Source of the DNA: Rhodosorus marinus | Lineage: Eukaryota > Rhodophyta > Stylonematophyceae > Stylonematales > Stylonemataceae | Direction of reading: 5' to 3' | Assembly: GCA_029953675.1 (NCBI GenBank) | Contig: JAMWBK010000010.1 | Span: forward strand, 1,283,001 to 1,347,000 | Length of the DNA stretch: 64,000 nucleotides | Shown: piece by piece, positions 1 to 11,727 of the stretch | Layout: each line of letters opens with the position of its first letter | Numbering within the stretch: the stretch's first letter is position 1 | Notes under the pieces: model-generated | Database searches by the model: none | What the model saw: the letters and a program-made list of their open reading frames with translations, nothing else | What the model was told of the DNA's origin: nothing | Position numbers and translations under genes: made by a program

Positions 1-1124
1 CGCGTCCGATCGAGATGTCAAGATTCCAGAATCAACTGTGTATGGGGGCGGGGGGGGAGGTTCGATCAGTGCGTATCGACAGTAGTAGACTGTGAACTTC
101 CTCCAAGGCCAGCTCCAGAACCAAGTGGTTCATCCCAAACCCAATCCAATCGGGGTATCTTCATTTTCGATTTTCAATAAAATATAACCCTAAAACATAT
201 ACGAAAAACAGCTCCATTTTTAATGAATCATTCCCCCCCTTAATCGTATTATGAAATAAATTTAAATGATCAAGATCTCCAACAAAGCAAATATCACCTC
301 CATGACATAGATTCATAAACATTAGTCCAAACAAATTATCCTAACCAGGGGATTGGTAATATTGCGCTTTTATATTCAAAACAAATGAATCTGATCACAG
401 GAGGACTTTCGGGTTTGTTTGGACGAGGCCAAGGCCCTAAGGGGTTTGGTTCCGATGATGTAGTCTTCTCGGTGTTATCACGATGCTGCCAAGATCTACA
501 GATGATTTTGCCAGTCAATCACACCCGCATGTAGTGATCAAGTCTGATTTTTCTTACCAGAATCGGTACTCTAGGCCTTGCGTAGGAAACGCCGTCTACT
601 TGAGTATCTCATCCCCGTACGGATGGGCTGCCCACACTGCCTACTGTCGGTCTTCAAGGTGATATACGAACAAATGCAAGTCGGCTTATCCATCGGCTTG
701 AAAAAGCTCTTAAGACAGGGAGCCGCTCACGAGCACAGCTGGATGGCCCATCCACATCCAGCTGATCGGGAGACCATCAGTCGATTCCAGATCGTCTCAA
801 AGGATCGCGCTGAGCTGATCGATCCCGCGGACGCAAGTTCGTCCTCCGCAGGATCTGTTGGATTCCAAAGCTTCGTAATTGGCGATGTCTTACATTCCCC
901 GAAGGCATCAATCTGTCTTACTGACTTCCAGTCTTCCTTCGCGATCACAGAACAAATCCGGTTGCCCCTGTGAGGATCACGTGTCAGCAGATACTTGAAC
1001 GAGCGGTGACGATCGGGTCAACCGGATCAAGGCCGAGGTTTAGTAGAGCTGGTTCGATCTGGTATTTGTGGACCTATCGAGATTTAAAGATTTTGGATTG
1101 TAGTAGTTTCCAGAGACAGAAGAA
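1..1124. other. Left-edge intergenic region
   Basis: I see no recognisable gene here. A G-rich run lies near base 45-60 and an AT-rich stretch covers about 160-350. An open frame of 131 codons on the plus strand (578-973) has low-complexity composition and no motif I know. The last part would hold the promoter and 5' leader of the RidA gene that starts at 1125. Confidence 0.5.
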
Positions 1125-2640
1125 ATGGTTGCTTTCGTGAGCTCCGGTGCGGTGAGCCGCGGACTGTACGAAGCGAGGCGTGTCTGCAACGGGAGATCGA
1201 GAGTTCGGATAAGCTGCTCGGCATCGCCCTCTTCCCATAGTGATATAAAGAGATTTGTTGAGGGTCCCAAGTTCAACCAGGTCGTAAGTATGAGTTGATT
1301 TAGGGGTCCAGGTTTGAGCGATTCGCGATCGATCGCTTTTCTTGCTGACGAGAATTGCGGTCTTTGTTTGGTTATGGAAGAATGTTCATAACGGTATGGT
1401 GTACCTTTCTGGTCAAGTAGCTGCGGATACTTCGGACGCGACTGTACTGGGACAGTCTAAACAGATTTTCGGTGCCATCGATGAGCTCCTGGCAATTGCA
1501 GGTAGGGCACCACTCACCTCCACAGCCATTCTTGAGTACAGTCTCGAGATGATCCTGAACTTGTTCGCGACAATCTCTTCTTGTAGGAACCGATAAGTCG
1601 CGTGTTCTCAGTGTGTCAACATGGCTAACGGACATGGGCGAGTTTGCTGACTTCAACAGCGCTTGGGACGACTGGGTGGACATGGAGAACAAGCCCACCA
1701 GGGCCTGCGTGGAATCCAAGCTAGTGAGTTCCCCGTGCTTCGAAGACGAGGCTGGCACGAATCCTCTACTGAACAAGGCGAGTTCCTTCCTTTCGCGTTC
1801 GCAAGGCTAAACCGGAGTTTCTTGTAGAAGTTGCAGTTACCGCGGCGCTCCCTTCAAAGGCAGGGATTATAAGTACAGACAAAGCCGCCGCAGCTGTTGG
1901 CCCTTACAACCAGGTAGGCAATTGACACTACCCGAAACTGCAAGGAAACCCAACTGGCTGTCTCAATGCACCACTCTCGTTGACACTTTAGGCAATCAGG
2001 TTGGCTGATGGTATGGTTTTCGTGAGCGGATGCATCGGTAGGACAAATCTCCTATCCACATTTGAACTTTTGGGGCAAAGTATCTGAACGGGAATCGTCT
2101 GCACTTTGTAAGGCTTGAAACCTGGATCCGGAGAAATGGCTGGAGATACACTCGAGGTTCAAACCGCCCAGGTAAAGATTCCAAACTGGTTTGTGTTGCG
2201 GCTCTTTCCTGGTAGTGGGAGCCCAGCTTCCTTCCAGGCAGCAACCCAAAATCTGCGCCAGGTTTTGCTCGTTTTCAAAACTGATGGAACTCTTGTGTTT
2301 GTTTGCACAACAGGCGCTCAGCAACATGAGAGAAATCCTGGCAGCTGCTGGAGCAGCTCCGTCAGATGTTGTGAAGACTATGATCCTCTTGGAGGATATT
2401 TCTGACTTCGCTGAGGTGAATTCGATGTACAAGGACTTCTTCGGTGAGGGTCGGGTTCCTGCTAGGTAAGTGTGTGGAATCATTTGCAGCTTTTCTCGTC
2501 GATATCATGTTGCTGAAAGACTCTATTCAATCGCCTTTGCCTTTTTTTTTCTTCTCTCTTGAGCAAGATCCACGTTCGCAGTCAAGTCTCTTCCGAAGGG
2601 TGCAAAGGTCGAAATTGAATGTATGGCAGTTGCTCCTTGA
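1125..2640 (+). CDS. Tandem two-domain RidA (YjgF/UK114) family protein, probably plastid-targeted
   Basis: RidA proteins hydrolyse reactive enamine/imine intermediates released by PLP enzymes. This gene encodes two RidA units in a row. Exon 1 (1125-1283) starts with a Ser/Arg-rich presequence ending near VRISCSAS, as in plastid transit peptides. Exon 2 (1381-1501) gives HNGMVYLSGQVAADTSD and IDELLAIAG. Exon 3 (1587-1723) gives WLTDMGEFADFNSAWDDWV and RACVESKL, the end of a first RidA barrel. The second unit follows: TDKAAAAVGPYNQ, then GMVFVSGCIG, SNMREILAAAGAAPSDVVKT and, in the last exon, LPKGAKVEIECMAVAP before TGA at 2638-2640. Five or more introns are needed. The junction after 1723 does not close in phase with the obvious acceptor at 1827, so a small exon or a different splice site may exist there. 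The family call is firm; the full exon map and the targeting are inferred. Confidence 0.85.
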
Positions 2641-2928
2641 CGGCCTTGCTTGCAGGTATGATGAGGAGCAGCCTCACTAATCGGGTCGGAATCAGAAAGC
2701 AGTCGGGTTTGACGTAGAGTCTTGGTGAATCAGACTGGCCAGAAACGAGAGCTGATCTATGGTTCTTTTCAGGCCTTCAGATGTCTACAACGATGTTACA
2801 TTTTCATTATGTTGAATGATGATAGCCTTGACATGATGACCCTATGTCTTCTGTTCTTGTTTACCCCCTCCGTTTGTTACTAGTCTCCTCTAAAAGTTCC
2901 ATAAAACGCGGTCTCTTTGCAAATTTGT

Positions 2929-3572
2929 TCAAGATTCCTCCTTCTTCGTCTCCTTCTTTGTCTCAGTCGTTGCCGCTTCGGCTGCGGGTGTCTTAGTCTC
3001 CTCTTCGGACAATTCCTTCTTGGAATCAGAGTCCTTCTGCTCTGCAATTTCTTTGTCGGCCTGTTCAAGGGACTCCTGCATTGCATCCTGGAACTCGGAG
3101 CTCGCCTTCTTCACACTCCCAGCGACAGAACCAAGATTTTTACCCAGCTCGCTTATCTGCAATCATCAATGAATCAGCAGCGCTCGTGTTAGAATTCAGA
3201 TCTGCTTTCAAAACTGGTAAGTAAGAAATCACAGACACTGCCTACTGCCACGATCGCGAGTCGCTCAATCGGCAGATGGAAGACCATTGCACCGGACAGA
3301 GGACAAGAGCATAGGTAGATCGATCAAGCATTTCTGAGATATTTTACCTTGTTAGGCCCAAAAATCAAGGCAGTCACACCACCGATCACCAAGAGTTCAG
3401 GAAATCCAAGGCCGAACAGGCCCATGCTGGGCACCGTTGCCAGACGCGCTCGGGGCTGCTGCTTTAAAGCCGGAACGTTTCCGGCAACAAACACACTCCT
3501 CGAGCTCCCATAGCTCACAGAACTAACTCCTACCCTTCCATACCCAGTCACTAATCCTCCAACAAACGCCAT
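2929..3572 (-). CDS. tatA: TatA/Hcf106-type twin-arginine translocase subunit, nuclear-encoded with presequence
   Basis: TatA forms the translocation pore of the thylakoid twin-arginine pathway together with TatC. Exon 1 is 3572-3348 and exon 2 is 3156-2929, giving 150 residues. The start at 3572 opens with MAFVGGLV and is followed by about 45 residues rich in Ser, Arg and Val that read as a plastid transit peptide. The TatA signature follows: FGLGFPELLVIGGVTALIFGPNK, with the phenylalanine-glycine before the helix, the single membrane helix and the FGPNK hinge. Exon 2 supplies the amphipathic helix ISELGKNLGSVAGSVKK and then a highly charged Glu/Lys tail. The splice occurs exactly at the hinge, at GPNK. 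The long acidic and basic tail is usual for TatA and TatB types, and sequence alone does not separate the two. Confidence 0.87.
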
Positions 3573-5052
3573 GACTCCCCTCCACAACCCTCAGGAAATA
3601 CCACCCGCAAAAAACAAACCCTTCCCTCCCCCCCCCCCCACACCACCAAAAAAAACACAATATATTACTCCCAAAATCCCAACAAATTCAGATACAACTA
3701 AGATCTTAGTCTGTAAAATTTATACACTCTCTTCTCACTCTCTTCTCACTCTCTTCCCCAGCGTCACCCTCAAAGCCCCCCTTCCTCAAAACTAATCCAT
3801 TCCCCTTCAAGTAGGTTTTCGATTTCACATCATCATCAAAAAGCAATCTAAGCAAAAAGAACCAAAACCATCCCAACTGTTCCCTCCTCTTCCCACCCTC
3901 CCCCTTCCCCTCTCTCTCTTTCTTCGTTTAGAACTGACCATTTCAACTCAAAATCTACTCCCCTAAAGTAATTCACGAGTTACAATTATCTATATCTAAA
4001 ACCCCCTACATATATATTAGTTTATTGTAGTTTTTTAATTTATATATGAAGAATCAAGATGAATAAGCTATTTTATTAAATAATTCATTTCTAATAAAAG
4101 GTTTAATCTAAATTAAAATGATATACGATTTAATTATTGTATTTAATATGATATTTTATTATGTTTATATATAATAATTTTGTATGTATATTTTAGAGGG
4201 GTTGTTGTCTACGTGTGTTTAGGAAGATGGCGAAAGTTGAAGGGGTGGGTTGTATTTTTCGAAATGGACGCGGTTGGTCGTGGAGTGGAAGATAATTGAG
4301 AGAGGGGGTGGGGGAGGAGGGGGCAAAGGAGCGCTGTGGAATTGAAACAGTGGAATGGGTAGAATGGGATACTGGATGGAGGAGGGACACCGATCCCCTT
4401 CCTTCCAGAGCTGATGAGGAATGGAAACATGAAGATGATCGTGCAGACCACCGGCGAGGTTTTTCTTTTTCTTTCCCTCGTGATATACATATTTTTTGTT
4501 CTGTTTTAATGAGAAGATCGATCTTCACATCCTATGCAGTCTTCAGGTGGACGGCGATTACCTCGGATTCGGGAGAACCGCTTTTGGATAGAACGCATTT
4601 GTATTTGAGTCGGGTTTTTTAGAAGTAGATGTATAGGTAGTTTTAGTTGTTGAGTTATCGTATCGACTACGGTCTGACGTGTTTTGAAGAAGGGCTTACC
4701 TGATTCCTATCGCTTCCATGTAGATTGTCGCGAGATACGGCTCGGTTCGGAGTTGCCCAATGCAGCTTTTCTCTTCTCGATTCAAATGGGAATAAGATCT
4801 CCTGACCGATCGACTCAGAAGTTTCTGCTTGATAGTCACGTTTCAGTCATGCCCGTAAGTTCCATGTTGGGTCGATGCCCGACGTCCTTGAACACCAACC
4901 GTCTCGTTAGTATCAGTCGTACAGAGGATGCATTGGTTTTCACTGAGGGAGGTGCTGGTGGATCGCAGCTCTATGAAGCTGAGCTTGAGAGTTTTTGGCC
5001 TTGAAAAGGTGTTAATCTGGTCATCTGTGAAGGTCTTGTTGAGTGTATTGGT
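3573..5052. other. Intergenic region between divergent TatA and TauE genes
   Basis: About 1.5 kb separates the starts of two divergent plastid-type genes. Bases 3600-3950 are C/T-rich with runs of C and A, 3960-4195 is very AT-rich, and 4200-4500 is G-rich on the plus strand. Open frames here (for example 4193-4528 on the minus strand) are low-complexity Ser/Pro/His-rich strings with no family match. I regard the interval as promoter and leader sequence for both genes. Confidence 0.45.
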
Positions 5053-7860
5053 ATGAGGAGGACGACAATGATCGCTGGGTTTCTAAATTCAGCTGTTGTC
5101 GATCGGCAATCGCGACATGGAATCCACAGTTGCACGCGTAGGGTGCGTTCCAAGTCAACTTCCGCGCAGGGTTATCGTCGCCGCTCAGAGGTTGTGATGC
5201 TCGCTGGCTCTGAAGCGGCTGTACTTGAGCCAGATGGCTTAGCAACTGGTGAGGCCGAGCCGGATGAGCCGAAGCGACCGCGAGCATGGAAGAATGTCCT
5301 GCTTGGATTATGCTTCGGTTTTATCGCGGGCATGATGGGTGCTTTAGCAGGTCTAGGAGGTGGTGTGATACTCATCCCTCTTATGACCGGCGTGCTTGGT
5401 ATAAGCCAACATGTCGCTCATGGTGCATCGCTCGTTGCCGTTGCATTCACTGCATCTGTTGGTGCAGCTTCTTACGCACTGAAAGGGGGCATTGTCAGAG
5501 TATCTACTGCGCTATTGATCAGTACTCTTGCAGTGGTAACAGCGAGAATTTCTTCCCAATTCGCCCAAGCAGTGAAGTCTGAAAACCTGAAATGGTGGGC
5601 GGCGCAGGGCCTAGCTAACATTCCTTGCTGGACATGGAAGCATAAGACCTTTCGCATGCTCACGAGTACATCCGCTCTGTAATTTAGGTACTTTGCGCAA
5701 TACTTGGTGTTCGCTTCGCTTCTACTCCTGGTTCAACCACTTTTTCAGCAGCTGCAGTTGTTCGGCGGCGTTCAAATGGAAGGGATGGATCTAAAAGTTC
5801 AAAATGGTTTCATCACCACCCTGCTTGGACTTGTCACTGGAACCGTCACAGGTCTCGTAGGCGTAGGTGAGAGTTGTGCATCAACAGAAGCCTTTCGAAA
5901 TCCTGAAAGATTTCAGATCATTGTTATCGAGCCAAGCCTGACCATCGCTTCCTGTACTGACGTTTGCCTGAAGGCGGAGGCACGATCATGGTGCCGGGAA
6001 TGACGATATTATTGGGTTTTGCACAGAAAACGGCGCAAGGAACAGCTCTTCTGGCCTCCATCGCTCCATCCATAGTATCGGCCACCACGTACATGGCATC
6101 CGGAAACGTCGTGCCTTCCCTGCTTTATGGAATCCTCCCTGGTGTTTCTGTTGGGTCGCTCGTTGGAGGTGAGGATCTTCAGCGGTGATCATCTTGTAGT
6201 TCTCTCATTTGTGGCTCAAACGTGTTCCGATTTCTTTTTTGGTTATGCCCCAAACCAGCGAACATCGCTGTCCGGTCCCAGGATGGTTTCTTACGGCTGT
6301 TCTGCGCTTCCTTGCTTCTCCTCTCGGGTAGGTGTAAAAAGCTCATCACAACCCCCAACCAAAAGCATGTCAAACCCGCTCGTCTCATAGATCACAACTT
6401 TCCTGTTCCGCTTTTGACAGGCTTGCGCACGCTACTTTCCACGAAAAGACCTGTTCAGACAGCCGAGGAAGAAGAGGGTAAGCGGATGGGGTTGCATTAG
6501 TCTCGTCCAGCTTTTCTGCCTTAAGAAAGTGCATGATTTGCTTACTTCATATTCGTTCGGTTATTGCAGATAACGAGATCCTGAAACCTAGCAAGAAGGT
6601 ACCAGAAGAGGGTTTCGTGACTAGCTCAAGATGTAAACTTCACTACAAGTACCTCAACCAAGGGGTCAAGGGAAAAAATCCACTGGTATTGCTGCACATG
6701 GCCCCCAGGAGCATGGACGAATTCAAAGAGTTCGTTGAGGAGATGGCAAATAATCGCGCCTGGAAGAGGTGCGGTGAGGGACCAGCAAGAGTATTTCTAT
6801 GAGTGTGAGTCTCACAATCACGTTTGTATCGACGCCATATGTTGTTGTGTTTCAGGCCGGTGATCCTCTTCGATCTACCAGGGTATGGGATTTCTGATCG
6901 GTTGAAAGATATTCCAATGAAGCGCTTAGCGGATGAAATCCTGCGCGGTTTACGAAGCCTGGGCATCAGGAGCAAAGTTGATGTTTTCGGTCATCTGCTT
7001 GGGTATGCACTTGCTGCGCGACAACGTTGTTTTGGATTTGCCACTCACTACCTATGGGCTTACAATGTTCCGTTATCGTCGCTGTGAATGCTTCAGAGCA
7101 CATGTGGCTATGTCCATGGCTAGTAGGAAGCCAAAACGGGTGAGAAGACTTGCTCTGGCTGATCCTATTTATCTCACTCCAGAGACCAGAGAGATGGTTG
7201 CGGGTTGGGCAAAAGGAGTGCCGAAGCCAAAGGTAATCAGCACAGATATGTTGCAGTAGGTCTTACGCGAGGATACCAACTCACACGACGATTCCTTCTC
7301 AATCGAATTAGATCGATGAGAATGGACAATTCCTCGCAGACGTTTGGAACAAGAGGTCCCACTTTGTGTCTCCGGATCTCAACTACAGGTGTGTTATGGA
7401 TGAACTGCGGGCCGCTGATACAGAAGAGAGTTCTTCCTTTTCGGTAGGTTTCATATCTTGGAGTTTTCGATACTCGTACTGCAGTGACTAGCCATACTTG
7501 TATTGAGCAGTGCTTCTGGCTCGTGATGTGTACAGGTTTCGAAGACTCCTATTGAGGACGTCTTGCCCAAAGTTAAAGCTCCAAGCCTAGTACTTTGGTC
7601 TTTAGGAGTGGTTGGATTATTTGACAGCTTCGGTTGGAAGATCGGAGAACACCGAGCGTTGGTAGGCACACACAGCTACTCCGTACGCGCTTTGCCTCAG
7701 TGGTCGCTGGTGATTCACTCTTCGTTTGTCTTCGAACTGATAGGTCGAAACAGGGCTACCTAAAGCTGACGTCATAGAGATAGCCGACGCGAATATTGAC
7801 GGCTTGTGCACTCAAACCAGCGCCTACTCGGATCCAGTGTTTGAGTACCTCGAATCCTGA
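5053..7860 (+). CDS. TauE/SafE-family membrane transporter fused in frame to an alpha/beta-hydrolase-like domain
   Basis: TauE/SafE proteins export sulfite, organosulfonates and other anions. The N-terminus to about residue 65 is presequence-like. The transporter unit (about 75-345) carries two family half-repeats: ALAGLGGGVILIPLMTGVLG, and later GLVGVGGGTIMVPGMTILLG after a splice at 5866/5974. About eight membrane segments are visible. Exons by splice consensus are 5053-5594, 5688-5866, 5974-6168, 6259-6327, 6421-6477, 6570-6768, 6856-7002, 7097-7232, 7312-7443, 7536-7661 and 7744-7860. All phases agree and the sum is 632 codons plus stop. From about residue 349 the frame is an alpha/beta hydrolase: PLVLLHMAPRSMDEF, VILFDLPGYGISDRL, DVFGHLLGAHVAM. 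The nucleophile elbow reads G-H-L-L-G, so the catalytic serine is replaced by Leu461, and no obvious acid or histidine is seen later. If the intron at 6478-6569 is not removed, the transporter would end at a TAG near 6497 and the hydrolase would be a separate gene only tens of bases downstream. Confidence 0.75.
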
Positions 7861-8078
7861 GCCTCGGCGAACCTGTGAAAAATGCCCTGCGTCTAGTTTA
7901 TCGCTTTCCTCAAAACGATAAGCCCAAGACAGTCAATACCTAACGCCCCGCTAATACATCTGTGCAGAATAAAAAATTACTACTAGTGTCATAGATTTTC
8001 CGTTCAACGTGGTGTCCGGGTGTCTGCTACCTCATGCGGAAAAACAATTATGTTGAGAGTCAGCCTATAACCTGACTC

Positions 8079-10038
8079 TCACGGATTTGTCGTTGCCTGC
8101 CTCTTTTTTGCAAGTTGCTTCCACATCTCAGCTTCACTCAGCTCCTCCACCTCCTCCGCTTCCAGGTCTACGCGGATAGTTTTCAGCTTCTTACTTAAGG
8201 CTGTTGGAACTGCGGCAGCGATATAGGTTCCTTCAGCCAAGTACTGTTCGTATTCTATTGCTCCTTGGGTGTAGATTTCGTTCATAATGTCTCCCCGATC
8301 ATACGGAACAATTACTTCCACGTCGGTCATGAGCTCCGTAAGGACGAGACCAATCTCCGCTACGAGGTTTTCCAATCCTGAGGATTCGGGAAGGTTTGCT
8401 AAGGTTCAAACTGAAATACCTGAAAACCAATTTCATCAGTATTCACGAACCTTGTTTTTCCTTCGCCGACACTGCGATAGTATGCTCTCTTTCCACGGCA
8501 GCCAGCGATACATCTTCAAGTGACTCCTCCACCAGATCAAGCTTGTTCCACACGGTGATTGTTGGTTTATGTCCAGCGCCTAAGTCCTCAAGCACGGAAT
8601 CGACAGTCTCCTCGTGGGCTTCTCTCATAGGGTTCGAATAGTCGACGACATGGATGACGACATCCGCCTCCACGACCTCCTCCAAAGTGGCTCGGAATGC
8701 CGCGATCAGCTGCGTTGGCAGTTTTTGAATGAATCCCACAGTATCTGTACTTCGCACGGAACAAATCGTAGTTAGTACAATAAAGTAGCGCCGAAAAACT
8801 GCGGATTCGTCGAAAATCAACGCACCCGTTATAAGAACCTCTGGGTGAACGGCCATCTCCGGTAACTGTGCACGACGAGTGGTTGGATCCAACGTCGCAA
8901 AAAGCATGTCTTCTGCGAAAATTGTGGACGTTGTGAGCGCATTCACCAATGTGCTTTTTCCGGCATTCGTATATCCAACAACACTGACAGTTGGTATATC
9001 CATCTTCTTTCTAGAGTTACGTTGCCTCTTCCGATGAGCCCTGTGCGTTAGAAAGGTGGTCCCAACGTAACACTTTAGAACATCGGAAGGAAATCGGAAA
9101 TGCAATAGCCAATGAGGACCATGGACAATTCTGTTTGCATACCGAACGGATTCCAATGTTCTTCTAAGTGCCGAAATCTTCTCATTAATTATTCGCCTGC
9201 GAAAGCACAAAAAAATTGAGCTTGAGCGTCGTTACCCATCTTCAGATGTCCGACAAACTCCTGTCACCTCACCTGTCTGATTCAAGCTGGGTTTCTCCCG
9301 GCCCTCGCAACCCCACACCACCCTGCCCAGATTGTCTTTCCAGATGGGTCCACAGCCTGGTCAACCGCGGCAATCTGTATTGGTACAGGGCCAGCTCCAC
9401 CTGCAGCTGACCCTCGCGTGTCCGTGCGTGCTGAGCGAAAATATCGAGAATGAGGGCGGTTCTGTCCAACACTTTGATGCCTGGAAAAAGTCCGAATTTA
9501 GCCCCCGTCATTGGTACGTGGCACTGAAAGCTACGAAAAATGCCTTTTTCCTATCCTTCGCCTTACCTGCTTGTTCTCCTCCGAACGCTCTTTCCAGAGT
9601 GCGTTGCTGCGCGGGGGAAAGCTCATCGTCCAGCACGCACGTTTTCGCTCCAGTCGCAGCCATCGCCGTTTTCACTTCTCTGACTTTTCCGGAACCGATA
9701 TAAGTTGAAGTAACCGGAGCGCTCAACTTTTGAGTGTTAGACCCAACCACCTCCATCCCAGCGGTTTCCGCCAACTGTCCCAACTCCTCAAGAGACTCAT
9801 CAATCGAGAACATGGACCGATCTCTTGGAAAGTCGACCCCTACCAAATAACACTTCTCCGTGGGCTGAGTTTCCCGTCTCATATCCTCTTCTTCCTTGGT
9901 ACCATAGCCCATCAGAACACACCTCCTTCTCTCCCATTTTACGACCCGGCATTCCGCAGAATCAACATCCAACGAAGTCGAAGACCCTCGTCTGACTGGG
10001 CACCAACCCAGACCACCAACAAAACAAACACCAGACAT
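8079..10038 (-). CDS. hflX: HflX-type ribosome-associated GTPase, probably organellar
   Basis: HflX binds the large ribosomal subunit, splits stalled ribosomes and hydrolyses GTP. Six exons fit splice consensus and phase: 10038-9567, 9480-9273, 9196-9143, 9040-8826, 8744-8451 and 8377-8079, giving 513 residues. The N-terminal domain shows [26 protein letters not shown], then [19 protein letters not shown] and the hallmark [12 protein letters not shown]. The G domain has G1 GYTNAGKS, G3 DTVGF, G4 NKLD and G5 SAK. The C-terminal part contains [14 protein letters not shown]. The start at 10038 precedes about 60 residues rich in Arg, Ser and Cys, consistent with a plastid or mitochondrial presequence. 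The gene ends 218 bases from the end of the TauE fusion gene, and the two converge. Confidence 0.95.
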
Positions 10039-11727
10039 TCTAACCAAGCAAGACAGAACTAAACAAAACAAGCACTCTCTACAATTCCAAATCACCTCCA
10101 CAATCCCTTCGCTCCGTGCAACAGAAAACTCATTCTGTTCAACCCCCGAAGTATACAGATAACCTAACCCCCAACCAAAACGACTACCGAACAACCTCTT
10201 CGCACTCAGAACGATTATGTAGGAAGATATTCTTATCTAATACAGCTCCGTTTCCTTACAAACCCCTAGAACTTCGCTCGCTTTACCTTCCAACGCAACC
10301 CATCCCAACGCTAGGTCCTCACCATCCCCATTAATGGTAAGCAATCGAGGATTTCAGAAAGGTATCTCATGTGATCGGACTATTTGTGAATATGAATCAG
10401 GGAGTATAAAAACTTCAAATTCATATTCATAAAATATCCGATCTTACTTATTTCATAAAACTTAGAGCAGTTTCTTGTGTTAATGTGAATTATATATTTT
10501 CTTGTGGGAGCTATCGGAGATGACTGAGAGTTGTACGTCTTGACGTCCGACAATGGATGGATGAGACAAGCGCGTTTGCCGTCTTGACGTTTTTCAGGAA
10601 TGTAGTTTCCACGTCATGATGTATGACGCCTTTTGACATGATAGGTGTTGGGATGTTTGAACTTTTTGCGTCGAGACGTATCACAGAGACGGGGTTCGCA
10701 GCGGATCGTATTTTTGCGTTTGCTGTCCTGATGTTTGAAGTGGTGCAGGCGGTTGGAAGGAGTTTCCATGCCATGATTGATGACTCTTAGAAACGGTATG
10801 GGATTCTTCTGCTGGAGTTGGAGGTGTAGAAGAGCTGACAAGGAGAACCTTGGACTCCTTGCGCACATCGCAGCGGGCTGGATGTCGAGCTCAGCAGATA
10901 TTGTCATGTGACGGTGGGGATTCCTGCCTAGTCGTTTTACAACTTGAGGACGCGCTCTGTGGGCGAGCGTACGAAACATAAGAGTCAGAGACAGATATGC
11001 AGTGACGGGAGGACGGATCTACATACGGAAGGTTTGCGGTGGGGGCCGCTAGTCGTCTGGGAAATCCTGATACGCCAGCTGGGCGCAATGGGCCATACTT
11101 GCTCCGCGATTACCGCAAGTCATCTGGGACAAAACAAACCTACAGAAACTGTCAGCGAATTCGATCCCATTACTAACCGCTACAGAACGTAATGGATACC
11201 GAGTGGAACTTCGCTAGCCGGCTCTGTATACTTGTTTTGCCTCCAAACGACTTGGAGTTCACTGATCGCCGAGCCAGCGCTTGCCGTCCTAGAAAAGAGG
11301 GAAAGCCTCCCTCCTCTGAAAGCCTAGTTGTCTCTTGAGGACAAACCGGAACCACGCTCGAAATGCCTCAGAAATCAAACCGTCCGTGGTTTTACATCGT
11401 GACGTGTGACTCTTTCGGAAACAAGCAGGATATGTTTCACGTCGTGAAATTTGATGTGACGCCGGATTCTGATGAAGTTCCACGTCAAGATGCACAGCAT
11501 CTTCTAGAGAATTGGGGATTAAAACGGGTTTCCAAGCTCTCAAGTTGAAGGACGAACGGTTTGATATTTGCTCCAAATCAAGCTGTATGATTCGAGCAAG
11601 GAGACCGCGGTTTTTGTATTCAACTTGGGAATTCCTTTGCAGTCGGGTCCCGGAACCAAGGCATATCAGTTTGTTCGTATAGACTGGACTAGTTACTGGG
11701 AGTCTACTCACAGGGCAGCTCTTGAGA
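10039..11727. other. Intergenic region between divergent HflX and PRD1-like genes
   Basis: I see no convincing gene. Three TGACGT cores (two plus, one minus) sit at 10541-10616 and may be bZIP-type binding sites. An open frame at 11363-11548 (61 codons) and frames on the minus strand at 10511-10979 have no family features. The interval would contain both promoters. Confidence 0.4.
10541..10616. promoter_or_regulatory. Cluster of TGACGT (CRE/bZIP-like) cores
   Basis: TGACGT occurs at 10541-10546 and 10585-10590, and its complement ACGTCA at 10611-10616. Three copies of a six-base core in 76 bases is more than expected by chance. TGACGT is the core bound by many plant and animal bZIP factors. 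The site lies about 500 bases upstream of the HflX start and 1.1 kb upstream of the PRD1-like start. A function is only inferred. Confidence 0.25.

Noticed and set aside
578-973. 131-codon plus-strand frame near the left edge
   Set aside because: No motif, no splice support, composition like the flanking non-coding DNA.
4193-4622. Overlapping frames on both strands in the TatA-TauE interval
   Set aside because: Low-complexity, mutually antisense, no family features.
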